This document shows, one piece after another, positions 36,780-46,768 of a stretch of 64,000 bases of DNA. This DNA is from Fistulifera solaris (taxonomy: Eukaryota; Bacillariophyta; Bacillariophyceae; Naviculales; Stauroneidaceae). Numbering within the stretch: position 1 is the first letter of the stretch; every line of letters starts with the position of its first letter. The notes below the pieces were generated by a model. The model searched no databases. It saw only the letters and a program-made list of their open reading frames with translations, and was not told where the DNA came from. Location of the stretch: positions 372,001 to 436,000 of the forward strand of contig AP026138.1 of NCBI GenBank assembly GCA_030295235.1, read 5' to 3'. The position numbers were made by a program, and so were the translations under genes.

Positions 36780-38168
36780 TCAATAGGGGCGATCACGCCG
36801 TTGAAAACGCTGATAATTCGCTCCACCGCCCCCGCGGCCTCTACCGCCGTGTGAAAATCCTCCTCGTGCCCCGCCGCCTCTACCGCCGTGCGAAAATCCT
36901 CCCCGTGCCCCGCCTCCTCTACCGCCGTGCGAAAATCCTCCTCGTCCCCCGCCGCGAAAACTACCCGAGTTTGATCGATACGCGCCATGGCCATAAGGTG
37001 CTATAGAATCCGAATGATCGTTTGTCAAGTGTCTATCATCCTGCGGGTATGCATAGTTCCGGTCGTAATCTCCCTGCCGTGAGTGATACGAAGACTCGGC
37101 AGGATACGGCTGTTGATTGTGCGAATTCTCGTAATATGCTTCCTGTCGAGCGACACTGTGTTGTTGCTGTGGATGCATATATGCTTCATTAGAATGAGTC
37201 CCTTCATAATAATCTCCCTGTTGATAATCTCCCCCCTCGTTGTACTGCCCGCCATCATAATATCCTTCGTCGTTGTTTGAATAACCCTGCTGTTCGCCGT
37301 AACCATGATGCGATTGTTGATGACTGTATTCCTGCTCGGTATACCCATGTGTGTCCTGATTGTAACCCCCGACCTCCTCGTAGGATTGCGGATAGTCCTC
37401 GTACCCTCCCGTGGGACCATAATGATCAGCGGCAGCGTATTGATCAGGATAATACTCGGCAGCCGGTGGTTCCGGTTCGTCATAATAGCCACTATCATAA
37501 CTCCGCGGATCGGACGGATAACCGTTGGGTGCATGACTATCGGGCTGAGGGTATCGTGGAGGACCACGCCGCGGAGGTGGGGGAAACGGCCCCGCCGGAT
37601 GCCCATGACGCAATCGAGGTTGATGAGAAGGTCGCACGGGCGGCAAGTCCTCCCCGTTTCGCTGAACTCCGGGAGGAAGGCGCGGAGGCCGTTCCCTCAT
37701 CGGACGGGTTCTCGTCTTGTCATTGCGCTGCAGATAAATTCTCGAAAAATTCGCAAACCGAATGCGAAAATGGTTGCGCACCGAGTATTCTTCGACGCGT
37801 CGATCGGTTTCGGCGTCCATTAAATACAAAAATCCGTATCCCATGGAAACTCCCGTCGTTCTGTTGTAAATGAGCTTCACAAAGTTCACGTTTCCGTAGG
37901 ACTAGAAGGCACAGAATGGAGTGTAAGATTTACACAAGCGTAGAACGAAAAATTCTTATTAATGACTGCTTCTCACCTCAAAGTGTCGACGCATTTCAAG
38001 GGCCGTTACGCTCGGTGGTAGATTGGCCAGAAAGAATTTATATTGTTCGTTCAATGGGCCGCGCGGATGATCCATTTGCGAATCATCGTGAGGACGCAGC
38101 GGCGGTTTCTCGACGCTTTCGGTGCGGGGGGACGCGTCCACTTCTTCTACTTTAATTGGTTGAGACAT
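36780..38168 (-). CDS. RRM RNA-binding protein with Tyr/Gly/Gln-rich and RGG tail
   Basis: 437 residues. Exons 38168-37977 and 37901-36780 (intron 75 bp, GTGAGA to TTCTAG). The N-terminus is one RRM split by the intron: RNP2 FFLANLP in exon 1 and RNP1 GYGFLYL in exon 2. A Pro/Arg-rich linker follows, then a long Tyr/Gly/Gln/Ser-rich prion-like stretch and a C-terminal RGG block with three tandem 13-residue repeats (RGGGARGGFSHGG). This layout is typical of granule-forming hnRNP-like proteins. Arg methylation of the RGG block is likely. Target RNA unknown. Confidence 0.85.
36841..36957. repeat. Three tandem 39-bp coding repeats (RGG unit)
   Basis: Units begin at 36841, 36880 and 36919 and differ by only a few bases. 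They encode the RGG/FSHGG repeats of the RRM protein, and copy number may vary between strains. Confidence 0.85.
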
Positions 38169-38783
38169 AATGGATTATTTTAACATGTGATGAATGAATC
38201 TGAAATGAAAGTTCTGTTTTTTTTATAAAAGACATAGTCTTCTACAAACGGACTGAAGATACTTGTATATTATTGTCTTTGTTTTTGGGTCGCGAGTGTT
38301 GCGTGTCATGGTCATTTTCTTTTTCAAACTTTAGCGCGAGCCGAAGGAACGCGACAGAAGCGTGGGTACTGTCTGGGAGAGTCTAAACGAATTGGAAATA
38401 GTAGAACCACGTCACAGCCAGTACATACCAGCGTTACAGACAAGGTAAATTGCGTACACTGCGAAGGACACTCGTTTGAGAGAAAGGTCAAACCTCTTGT
38501 TGGCGAGGAGCAGCCGGCGGCAGACAGCGCGCAGCGTGCAGCGCAACCGTGTATTTTCAAAAGCGCCAAAATGGAACTGCTGTGCAATTCTTGCGCAACT
38601 GTGAATCAAGTGGGTCTATTGTTAACCTCAACGGAGAATTCATTTAATCCGTGTCGAATGCTGTTGAAAGTCATATCCTCTTAAAGGTGAATTATTATTT
38701 GTGAAATGAAATAAGAATTCCAACGCAGCTGCATTCGCTTTTCCTTTATTCACATACACAACAACCAGCTGCGCGGGCATATC
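38169..38783. promoter_or_regulatory. Divergent promoter region, RRM and Smr-UIM genes
   Basis: About 615 bp separating two divergent genes. A T-rich stretch is at 38217-38225. No clear motif seen. Confidence 0.4.
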
Positions 38784-39902
38784 ATGAATCGTCATCTCGC
38801 CGAATTGGACTTGCACGGTCTCACCAGAGAAAAGGCGATCCGTGCCGTGACCGATTTCATGGAAGACAACAAACGAAAGCACGTGCGGATCATTACGGGT
38901 ACCGGAAGTCACTCGACGCACGGTCCGGTGTTACGCACGGCGGTCGAAAGTTTGTTGACCCGCCGGAAGATGCAGTTTCAAAAAGATAGTGCGGGGAGTT
39001 TTTTGGTGAATTGTGCGTCGGGAGACACCTTTTATCCTCCGGAATCACCCCAAGATACCAAATTGCTCGTGGTCGCATCGGCCGTTCCGCCGCCCCCGCC
39101 CATTCAACGCGCGGTCTCCATTCCGCAATCGTCGTACAGCATTCCTCCCACGCGGACCCGCCGCGTCGTGTCGACGACCCGGATTCGCAATGCCGATGGG
39201 AGTATGGAGGAAACCACGTCCATGGAAGAATTGATTACGAACCAAAACGAGGAGGAGCAAGTGTACGCGGAATGCACGTACGCCGATGAGGCGTATTCGG
39301 CTCCCTGGTTGACGGCCGCAAAGCAGACGGGAGAATCCGATTATTACAAAGCATTAGAGGGTTCGTTGGAAGATTATCGCTTGCAAACCAAGACGAGTGA
39401 GCAGGATTCGGACGAACTGGATAAGGTGTTGCAATTGTCGTTAAAAGCGCACGAGGAACAAGAAATGAGACGAAAAGAGCAAGAACGAGCCGAACTGGAA
39501 AAAGCGATTCAATTATCCGAAAAGATTGCCGCAGAACAAAGGCAAAGGAATGTGATGGAGACCGACGAAGACAAACTATTCCTTATGGCGCTGGAACGCT
39601 CGAAATCGGATACCCAATACAAGTCGGTCGCTGCAGCGGAAGAGGAAGACGAAGAATTGAAGCGGATACTGGAGCTTTCGAAACAAGAAGCACAAATGCT
39701 GCCTCTGGAGCAAGACGACGAAGAGGAATTGCTGCGGAAAATTCTCGAAGAATCCAAGGCCCTGTCACGCAGCGAAACTCTTCCCGATCGCGAACTGGAA
39801 GACGCGATTCGACGTGCGATGGAACAATCACTAGAAGAAGAACGAAAGCAACGGGAAGAAGAGGAATTGTTGCAACAAGTGTTACGAATGAGTATGAGAT
39901 AG
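38784..39902 (+). CDS. Smr-domain protein with ubiquitin-interacting motif array
   Basis: 372 residues, no intron. Residues 5-75 are an Smr (MutS2-related) domain with both hallmark motifs: LDLHGLT and ITGTGSHSTHGPVLR. Smr domains of the Cue2/NONU-1/N4BP2 group cleave mRNA at collided ribosomes. A Pro-rich linker follows. From about residue 205 to the end there are six or seven amphipathic acidic repeats of UIM type (hydrophobic-x-x-Ala/Leu-x-x-x-Ser), for example DELDKVLQLSLKAHEE, AELEKAIQLSEK, DEELKRILELSKQ, EEELLRKILEESK and LEDAIRRAMEQSLEEE. UIMs bind ubiquitin. Known collision nucleases recruit through CUE domains, so this would be a different way to the same end. The role is inferred. 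Confidence 0.82.
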   Translation: MNRHLAELDLHGLTREKAIRAVTDFMEDNKRKHVRIITGTGSHSTHGPVLRTAVESLLTRRKMQFQKDSAGSFLVNCASGDTFYPPESPQDTKLLVVASAVPPPPPIQRAVSIPQSSYSIPPTRTRRVVSTTRIRNADGSMEETTSMEELITNQNEEEQVYAECTYADEAYSAPWLTAAKQTGESDYYKALEGSLEDYRLQTKTSEQDSDELDKVLQLSLKAHEEQEMRRKEQERAELEKAIQLSEKIAAEQRQRNVMETDEDKLFLMALERSKSDTQYKSVAAAEEEDEELKRILELSKQEAQMLPLEQDDEEELLRKILEESKALSRSETLPDRELEDAIRRAMEQSLEEERKQREEEELLQQVLRMSMR

Positions 39903-40307
39903 TCGGAAAAAACTTTCTTTTCTTTCTTTGGGTGCTCGGCATAACCTAAATTCACTATCATTTTAGTGAATACCTAACAAATAGATATGTGTCCTTTGTT
40001 CAATATTTTATAGTCACTTCAGGTAGAGACTCATTTTGTAGTCATCCTATTGTTCTTGGTTAGCTGAAACGTCGTGCATCGATAGTTGCACCCGGTAGCC
40101 CTAGCTCTATGCACTTTTACACTTACAAAATTTCTGTGGAAACGTTTTGATGACGACGCGTATGACGACGTTATTACTCGTATACAAAACGAGAAAACAA
40201 AAAAATTAACAAAAAACAACTCATTCACAACGAAAGAAGTCAACAATACGAAAGGAAAATCTGATTAGAGTAATCATATCAATCACAAACGCCTTTTCGA
40301 CGTTCAA
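39903..40307. other. Intergenic spacer
   Basis: About 405 bp between plus-strand genes. Nothing recognised beyond A-rich tracts near 40190-40215. Confidence 0.4.
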
Positions 40308-41576
40308 ATGGTTCGACTGAATCTTATATGTTGCACCTTGCTAGCGAATGGTCTATTCTTTCTCGGCCAAGGTTTCGCACTGGCTTTCTCTCCTTCTGTC
40401 TCCTCGATCCGCTCGAACGGTGTCGCCCTTTTCGCTACCGAAACATCGCAACAGTTGCAAAGCAGTGTTGATCAGCTGAAAAAGGTATTAGCGCGAGAAT
40501 ATGTGTCGTTCTTTAATCCAATGGAGAAACAATACTACAGCTCGGATGTCACATTCCAAGATCCGTTAACGTCGCTGGCCGGTATTGACAAATATCAAGA
40601 CAATGTCGACATGTTGTCGGGTCGAACTTTGTTAGGATCAATCTTATTCTCCGATGCCAGCATCAATTTACATTCGGTGAAAGGTGGTGACATTTCCGTG
40701 GATTCACAGGGGACCACCCAGATCTCTGACATTGTCACGCGTTGGACCTTGCGCTTTTGCTTTAAAGCTCTGCCCTGGAAGCCGACAGCACGGTTTTCGG
40801 GGATTTCCGTCTATCAAGTGCGAACTGGTGGATCCGAAGGAGTGCAGATTGTTCAACAGAACGATTATTGGGACTCCATCAACTTGCAATCCGATGGGAC
40901 GTACCGAGCAGTCGACAAATCGGTGGGCTTGTCCGATTTTTTGGATCAGCTGAAACCAAGCGATATCAATGCTCCATCGGCTGGACCGGAACTGCCGTTT
41001 GAGCTTTTGAGACGAGGCAATGGATATGAGGTACGACGATATCCGCAATATAGTGCTGCTAAACTAGCATACGAGAGACGCGATGAAGGATACAGTATTT
41101 TGGGGAGTTTTTGCAAAGGTAAGACGATCATTACCACTAGTTGTGTAGAATCTAAATTAAGGTGCTTGCCGTATTCGTGCGGTGACTCACAAGTATGCCT
41201 CTTTCGCCATTGTACATCAGGTCTTCAACCAATGGCACCAGCCATACTTACTGTTGATTCGCAAAAGGACCAAAAATCCATGATGTGGCCCCTGACGTTT
41301 GCTCGACCAGGGCAAACGTTTGAAGTCCCGCCTACGAACAATCGAGAAGGACGAGGTGTAGAGATGGTTGTGATGCCGTCATCCGTCGTTGCCGTAGCCC
41401 GGTTTTCCGATGCGAGTGTGGAACCAGTGGTACGAAAAGCGACCAACTTGCTTCGCAATGCGTGCGAACGTGACGGCTTAAAGCTGACCAGGAGTGAAGC
41501 TCTGCAGTTTTGTCAATACGATGCCATTTTTAGTATGGGAAAGCGAAGGGGTGAAGTTTGGATCCCCTCTCGATGA
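40308..41576 (+). CDS. Plastid SOUL heme-binding family protein with N-terminal DUF2358-like domain
   Basis: 388 residues when spliced. The N-terminus is a signal peptide with a plastid-type ALAF motif (GFALAFSPSV). Residues about 55-200 resemble the SnoaL-like DUF2358 domain (YYSSDVTFQDPLTSLAGIDKY), and about 225-388 are a SOUL domain (PFELLRRGNGYEVRRYP, MMWPLTFARPG, VVAVARFSD). This two-domain layout occurs in plastid SOUL proteins. SOUL proteins bind heme or tetrapyrrole. An intron at 41119-41220 (GTAAGA to CATCAG, 102 bp, a multiple of three with no stop) is silent in frame; splicing joins FCKG to LQPMAPAILTV, removing 34 codons that have no SOUL similarity. Confidence 0.82.
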   Translation: MVRLNLICCTLLANGLFFLGQGFALAFSPSVSSIRSNGVALFATETSQQLQSSVDQLKKVLAREYVSFFNPMEKQYYSSDVTFQDPLTSLAGIDKYQDNVDMLSGRTLLGSILFSDASINLHSVKGGDISVDSQGTTQISDIVTRWTLRFCFKALPWKPTARFSGISVYQVRTGGSEGVQIVQQNDYWDSINLQSDGTYRAVDKSVGLSDFLDQLKPSDINAPSAGPELPFELLRRGNGYEVRRYPQYSAAKLAYERRDEGYSILGSFCKGKTIITTSCVESKLRCLPYSCGDSQVCLFRHCTSGLQPMAPAILTVDSQKDQKSMMWPLTFARPGQTFEVPPTNNREGRGVEMVVMPSSVVAVARFSDASVEPVVRKATNLLRNACERDGLKLTRSEALQFCQYDAIFSMGKRRGEVWIPSR

Positions 41577-41806
41577 TGACAATCCGTGGAACCAAAGCGC
41601 GGATACGTTGAAATAATAGTCGTTTGAGTATTAAAAATAGGGCCAGGCAATGTTAATTAGTAGCAAACATATTGTAGAACAGGGTTGCACTCATTTTTAG
41701 CGAACAATGATCTTGATAAGTATCGAATTAGCCAATTAGTAGTGTTGACGACGCTTAAAAAACCCACCCTGAGTAGATCCACGTTTAGAGAGGCATTACT
41801 ATCCAA

Positions 41807-42526
41807 CTACCCTCGCTGAATACGAATGCTATTGACCCCTCCAATTCTCTTTGAATTCCAGGAAGACTCATTGTGCTCGTCCTCATTGTCGTATTCCTCT
41901 TCCTCTTTGTGCAGTACATTGTGCGCCACCAATAAACGAACCAAAGCCGACGTAGGAAAGTCAGGAGTCCCACCCAGCTCATCGAAACCACGAACATGAT
42001 GAACAGCTTTTCGTTTGTGAATGAGGACCAGCGTTGGCATGACAATAATGCCCAGTTTCTCCACCAAATACGAAGCCCCTATTCCATCTTCTTTGTCGCA
42101 ATCTTCCACATTTATCCGAACAAATCTGGATTCTAAGTGCTTATAAGCAATTTGTTGTAAATGCTTGTGAAAGACGTCCGACAAAGCGGTGGATGGCCGA
42201 TAGAAATGAACAATGACGCGATCCGATTCCTTTGTCACGCGGAAAAACTCTTGAGCCACGTCTCGGCTATCCTGACGCGATGCCGCCAGCTCTTCGTAAC
42301 TCCCGTGTCCAGCAGCACGCCATTGCTTCTCCTGTGAATGCTTCTGTTGAAGTTCCTGTAATCGATTGGCACGAAATTTGGAGAGCGCTTCCTCGTCATT
42401 GAGAAGGTCGTCGAATTGATCGAGCTGGTCGTCTACGGTGGATTCTTGCACCTGTGCGACTTTAAGTAAAACGGAAGCCGCTGCGCTTCCGACACGTTGA
42501 TTGGCGTTTCCGAAACCGAGATCCAT
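41807..42526 (-). CDS. TXNDC9: TXNDC9/phosducin-like thioredoxin-fold protein
   Basis: 239 residues with a helical N-terminus (DDLLNDEEALSKFRANRLQEL) followed by a thioredoxin-like fold (VIVHFYRPS, RFVRINVEDC, LGIIVMPTLVLIHKRKAV). There is no CxxC redox pair, as in phosducin-like proteins. The order matches TXNDC9 (Plp1), which binds the CCT chaperonin and modulates actin and tubulin folding. The acidic C-terminal tail and the short basic end also fit. Single exon. Confidence 0.85.
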   Translation of the reverse strand: MDLGFGNANQRVGSAAASVLLKVAQVQESTVDDQLDQFDDLLNDEEALSKFRANRLQELQQKHSQEKQWRAAGHGSYEELAASRQDSRDVAQEFFRVTKESDRVIVHFYRPSTALSDVFHKHLQQIAYKHLESRFVRINVEDCDKEDGIGASYLVEKLGIIVMPTLVLIHKRKAVHHVRGFDELGGTPDFPTSALVRLLVAHNVLHKEEEEYDNEDEHNESSWNSKRIGGVNSIRIQRG

Positions 42527-43474
42527 TGTTTGTGAAAGCTCTTTGCTAAACTGTCAATGATAAGTTGTATTGAAACTTCAAACGAAATAAAAAAAATGGA
42601 ATGCGTGAAGCAGCGCAAAAACTCGTCCGCGTTTGGTTTTGGCGGTGGCAAATACGGACGGTATGGTAGCGTGTCAGACTGTCGTCGTAGCAACATTAGC
42701 AAATAACTACTTGGATACCGGTAAGATCGACATAATGTCACTTTTTCTTTCCCTTTCGGAAATTTTGAATAGTGAAGAATGGCCTGCGCGCTATGTGACA
42801 GACGGCCTGTCGTGATCTGTTGGCATTTTATTGTAGTCTGTATAGATCAGAATGTATCACAACGGCCTAAATAGAAGTTAACAATGACCATGAATGTACT
42901 TTTTCGTCCTCGTCATGGCCGCACCGCAAAAACATGATGCCCGCGGTGAATTTCGGGCGCCGCAGAGAAACTTCACCGTGACATGGAGCGCACGATCGTT
43001 CTCGAATTCCGTACCTGGTAAGCGGTTGCAAGAGATTAATAACAATCATATCATTGCAACAAATCCATTGCTTTGGTTCAAAAGGTGCTTGATTTGAACG
43101 AGAAACGGCCGGTCGTAAATTGGGAAGAATATTTTGTTTAGAGCAAAAGGTAAGCCATTTTTGTTTGAATGACTCCAGTCCTGGTTTTCTGGTGCGGCTC
43201 GTTCGGGGAGCTTTGTCACTTTGCGTAGTGCATATATTCGCTCAGTAAACAGAGATTTCCCGCAAAAGTTGAGAACGTATTTACCTTATAGTTGTAAATG
43301 CTCCTGCATTTCGGATCTGATGGAAAAAATGACAAGGGAACGTTACGTGCGGACTTTGTTGCTCTTGATGCGGTTTCGCTGTTAGATTATATCCCCGTCA
43401 CTTTCGTTCCCTGCTACTTTTTTCTAAATGCTTACTGATTTTTCTTTGTGACACAGTTTTGATTTATCTTGAAT
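42527..43474. other. Intergenic region
   Basis: About 950 bp between divergent genes. Short open frames show no domain. No RNA gene recognised. Confidence 0.4.
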
Positions 43475-44856
43475 ATGGAAAACACAAGTGCGCAACGACT
43501 TTTACCGACTAATTTTCCATCGCCGCAATCGTTGAGCGTTCCTGAGCTGTCTCTCAGTACTCTTATGGCGAACAACGTGCACCAACGAGATCCTTCTAGC
43601 TCGCAATTTTTCTCGCAACTAATGGCTTCGCAAACACGCACGTCGCTCCAGCGAGCGTCGTCTCTAACTTCTACGACAGGAGTCGCGCCCCTCCAGCGAG
43701 CGTCATCCTTTACGTCTGGAGTCGCGTCTCATTCGACTGTAGCTTCTTCGCCATCCACACCGCTTTCCGGCTCCTCTGGATTCAGTTCCAACCGCCTTAG
43801 TTTTGCCACACGGCAGTTGAATCAATATGGCGCATTTTCGCCCGGTGATTCTATCATCCCTTCGCCGAATGGCCTTCAAAGCTCGCTGCCCGCGCGAGGA
43901 TTACAGAATGGCTTTACGGCGTCCGCTTCTGTGAGCTCATCGACACCGCTTCGTCGGTCACGTCGATTAGCTCGCGCAGGGGACGCCCTTCCGACGAAGT
44001 TGATCATTCTCCTGTTACAAGCTTGCCTCGCAAACGCAAACCAGCAACAAGTCCCAAAAAGACGTCGTCTCGAAAGCGACAAAAAGTTTTGAAAGAACCT
44101 CCGTCAAGCTCCCCGCTTTCGCTCGACGATTTAGACAAGAAGCCTTCAGCGGTTGAGAGCACGTGCACTATTTGCCTGTGTGAACCTGACAAAGAGGAAG
44201 TCTCCGCTCTTGATGGTTGCAACCATCTGTTTTGCTTCTCTTGTATTGAAAAGTGGTCCGAACGGGAGAACTCGTGTCCCCTTTGCAAGTGCCGCTTCTC
44301 TCGTATCACGCGACTGAACCCACCGCGGCGGCGCAAAGGTGCATCCAGCCGAAATACGAAGAAAGTCAAGACACGTGATCAACGCGCCGACATGCCCACC
44401 AGCGCGGCTATAGAGGGATTGCTGGCAAGCTTGGCGCAAGGGTCCGGTTCGACTCGACTAGGGCGAATGTTTGCTACGCAACTGTCTGTTCCCGTTGTTC
44501 GAAATCGCACGTCACGCGCAAACGCCTCTACCAGTTCTGGACGGTATGGAGTGACTATGATTCATCCTTCGATGAATTTGGAAGATGATGAAGATACGAG
44601 TCTGCTTGGCTTCATGCAAGCTGTTCTTCGATCACACCGTGAAGGTCATCATGGCGACATTCCAGGCGAATTGCACGTCTTTCCTGCGGGGGGAAGTGTG
44701 TTCTCCGGCTTTGGTGTTTCAAGCTCGTCCTCTTTCGCGAGAACCGCCCGTTCCCATGCTTCAAATGCAAACGATGTTTCGGCTGGACGAGCCCCTGACA
44801 ACCCCTTGGAGATTGACGATAGCGACGACGAAGTAGAGCTAATTCATATTGCATGA
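43475..44856 (+). CDS. RING-finger E3 ligase-like protein with C-terminal acidic SIM-like motif
   Basis: 460 residues. The N-terminal 200 residues are Ser/Thr-rich, then a basic stretch (PRKRKPATSPKK, SSRKRQK) likely acts as a nuclear signal. A C3HC4 RING follows (CTICLCEP, CNHLFCFSCIEKW, CPLCKCRF). The C-terminus ends in an acidic-plus-hydrophobic run (DDSDDEVELIHIA) like SUMO-interaction motifs; a SUMO-targeted ubiquitin ligase is possible but unproven. The G4 run at 43979-43982 is one base short; allowing it joins the RING to the N-terminus (ARAGGRPSDEVDHSP). Start at 43475, the first ATG. Confidence 0.78.
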
Positions 44857-45025
44857 AGAAGGTGCTACGGTAGATGGAGTCGTGTTGCACTTTTGGGCTG
44901 GCATTCATGTGAGAGCTAGATGCGCGCGTGAGATGGGTAAAGCGGTTTGCGGTCGACGAAAGTAACACGTAATGCTATAACCCAAAGCTTTTGTTAGTTT
45001 TACTTGCACTCATTAGTTGCTTAAT

Positions 45026-46393
45026 CTAGAAAATCTTTGTGTACTGTCCTTTCTGCAAATAGGCAACTGGCTTCTGGCCTCCTGCCATGATCCATTTGTC
45101 TAACTCGATCTTCGCAACCCCGGTGCTCGCGATTTGTTCTACAACGACACCTTCTCCATACTGGGTGCTGACCTTATCTCCTACCCGCGCCCAAGCACTT
45201 CCTTTGGCGACTTGACTATGCGCGTCTGCTTCGTCAGCTGCGGCCAGAGCGTTCTGAGTGACGCCCATTTTGTCGAGAATTCCATACACAACTTTTTCGA
45301 GATTGAGAGTGTAGAAATGAAGAACGGGTGTGGTTTTCGAATCTATCAAACCTTGACACATTTCGGCACCGAATGTGACGCCGAATTCTTTCACCGCTTC
45401 CGCATCGTCTTTGATGGCTTCCATCTTTTCGTCCAAGAACTGCGGAACTCGAGTCTTGCAAAATTGTGTCATCTTTCGGAAGCCAGCATAAGCGTTGATG
45501 CACATGATCCCTGGAACAATCGGACACTGAATTCCCCATTTGCGACAGTCGGCAACGAATGTTGTAAAAATGGTGACATCAAAGAACATTTGTGTGATTA
45601 TGAAATCTGGAAGTGGGCGGGAAAATGGTGAGTGTTTCCGTATTATTGATGGACTTCAATGAAAGTGTAACGAACCTGCTCCCGCATCCACTTTCTGCTT
45701 CAAATAATCCATCTCTTTCTTGTAATCAGCTTCTAAGCAGCAGTATGTTTTCCCATCAAAATGGCTCGACCGGGCTAGTTCTTCAGGTGTCAATGTAGAC
45801 GGGTCGGCGATTTCGGTAATAGCATTGGGGTGACCTTCGGGATATCCAGCAACCGAAATACCGAAATCATCACCAAATTTCTCCCGAATAAACTTTACCA
45901 GATCCAAGGCACAGTGAAAACCTCCTTCGGCCGCTTTCCATTCAGTCTCACCGGCCGGTGGGTCTCCACGCAACGCCACAATGTTCCGGATGCCACCCTC
46001 CTTCGCCGTCTGCAACGCTTTGTAAATGGCTTCCTTTGGATCGACATTACCCAAATTGGTGCAAGTCATGTGCAGATTCGCCAAATGGCCCGTTTTCTGT
46101 GCATGCAGAGCGAGATCGAGACTGAGTTCCGCCGTACTTCCTCCGGCACCCCACGTCATATCGGTAAACGCCGGACTCAAGACATTCTTCATACGATCCA
46201 TGCGACTGTGTAGATTCTAAAGCAAAATCGTGAGAATATAATATTGTAGATAATACAGTCCGCCTATCGCCTACCCACAATGAATGATGCGACACACCTG
46301 GACACCGACATCGCTTCGCGGCGGAAAATATTCTAAGGAAATCAGAGGCTTATCACCGTCGTGGTTTGTAAGAATGTCAATAATCTTTGTCAT
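45026..46393 (-). CDS. MTHFR: Methylenetetrahydrofolate reductase, catalytic domain only
   Basis: 405 residues. Three exons: 46393-46298, 46216-45676 and 45606-45026. It reduces 5,10-methylene-THF to 5-methyl-THF for methionine synthesis. Motifs: ISLEYFPPR, FTDMTWGAGG, HMTCTNL, NIVALRGDPP, GISVAGYPEGHP and FHFY-like VLHFYTLN near the end. The AdoMet-sensing C-terminal domain of about 300 residues found in animal, plant and fungal enzymes is absent. Instead there is a module of about 60 residues (GDKVSTQYGEGVVVEQ, LDKWIMAGGQKPVAYL) that I cannot name. Without the regulatory domain, feedback by AdoMet is unlikely. Junctions are phase-consistent. Confidence 0.9.
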
Positions 46394-46768
46394 ATTTGCT
46401 TTCTGTGTTATCAGTCGGATAAGAAGCGGATGAATTTAATGCTTTTTGTCGAATGTCCAATGCCGGTAGAAAGGAAAAAATGGGGAACCGTCGCGTCTTC
46501 AATCATCTCGTCGTCATCAGTGTGTGTGCTCGCGTTATTCTGTCTTCCACTCAAAAAGTACAGTCTACAGCACTGCACGTTCTATATCAAACAACCCGGA
46601 TATTAGATCGTGAATGAATGAACCATCAGTCGTGGTTGGATCGAACTTTGCCTATACACGAATTATGAACGCGCATATATCATAGCGAACATCCCTGACA
46701 ACCAGATGATGTGTCAAGCAAAATACTGCATTTATTACTTTTAATATGAAATCTTTTATCTAAGTCTC
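46394..46768. other. Spacer between MTHFR and the ProC-like gene
   Basis: About 375 bp separating two minus-strand genes. Nothing recognised. Confidence 0.4.

Noticed and set aside
37277-37873. Plus-strand open frames of about 170-200 codons opposite the RRM gene
   Set aside because: They mirror the Gly/Tyr/Pro-rich codons of the real gene and have no independent domain.
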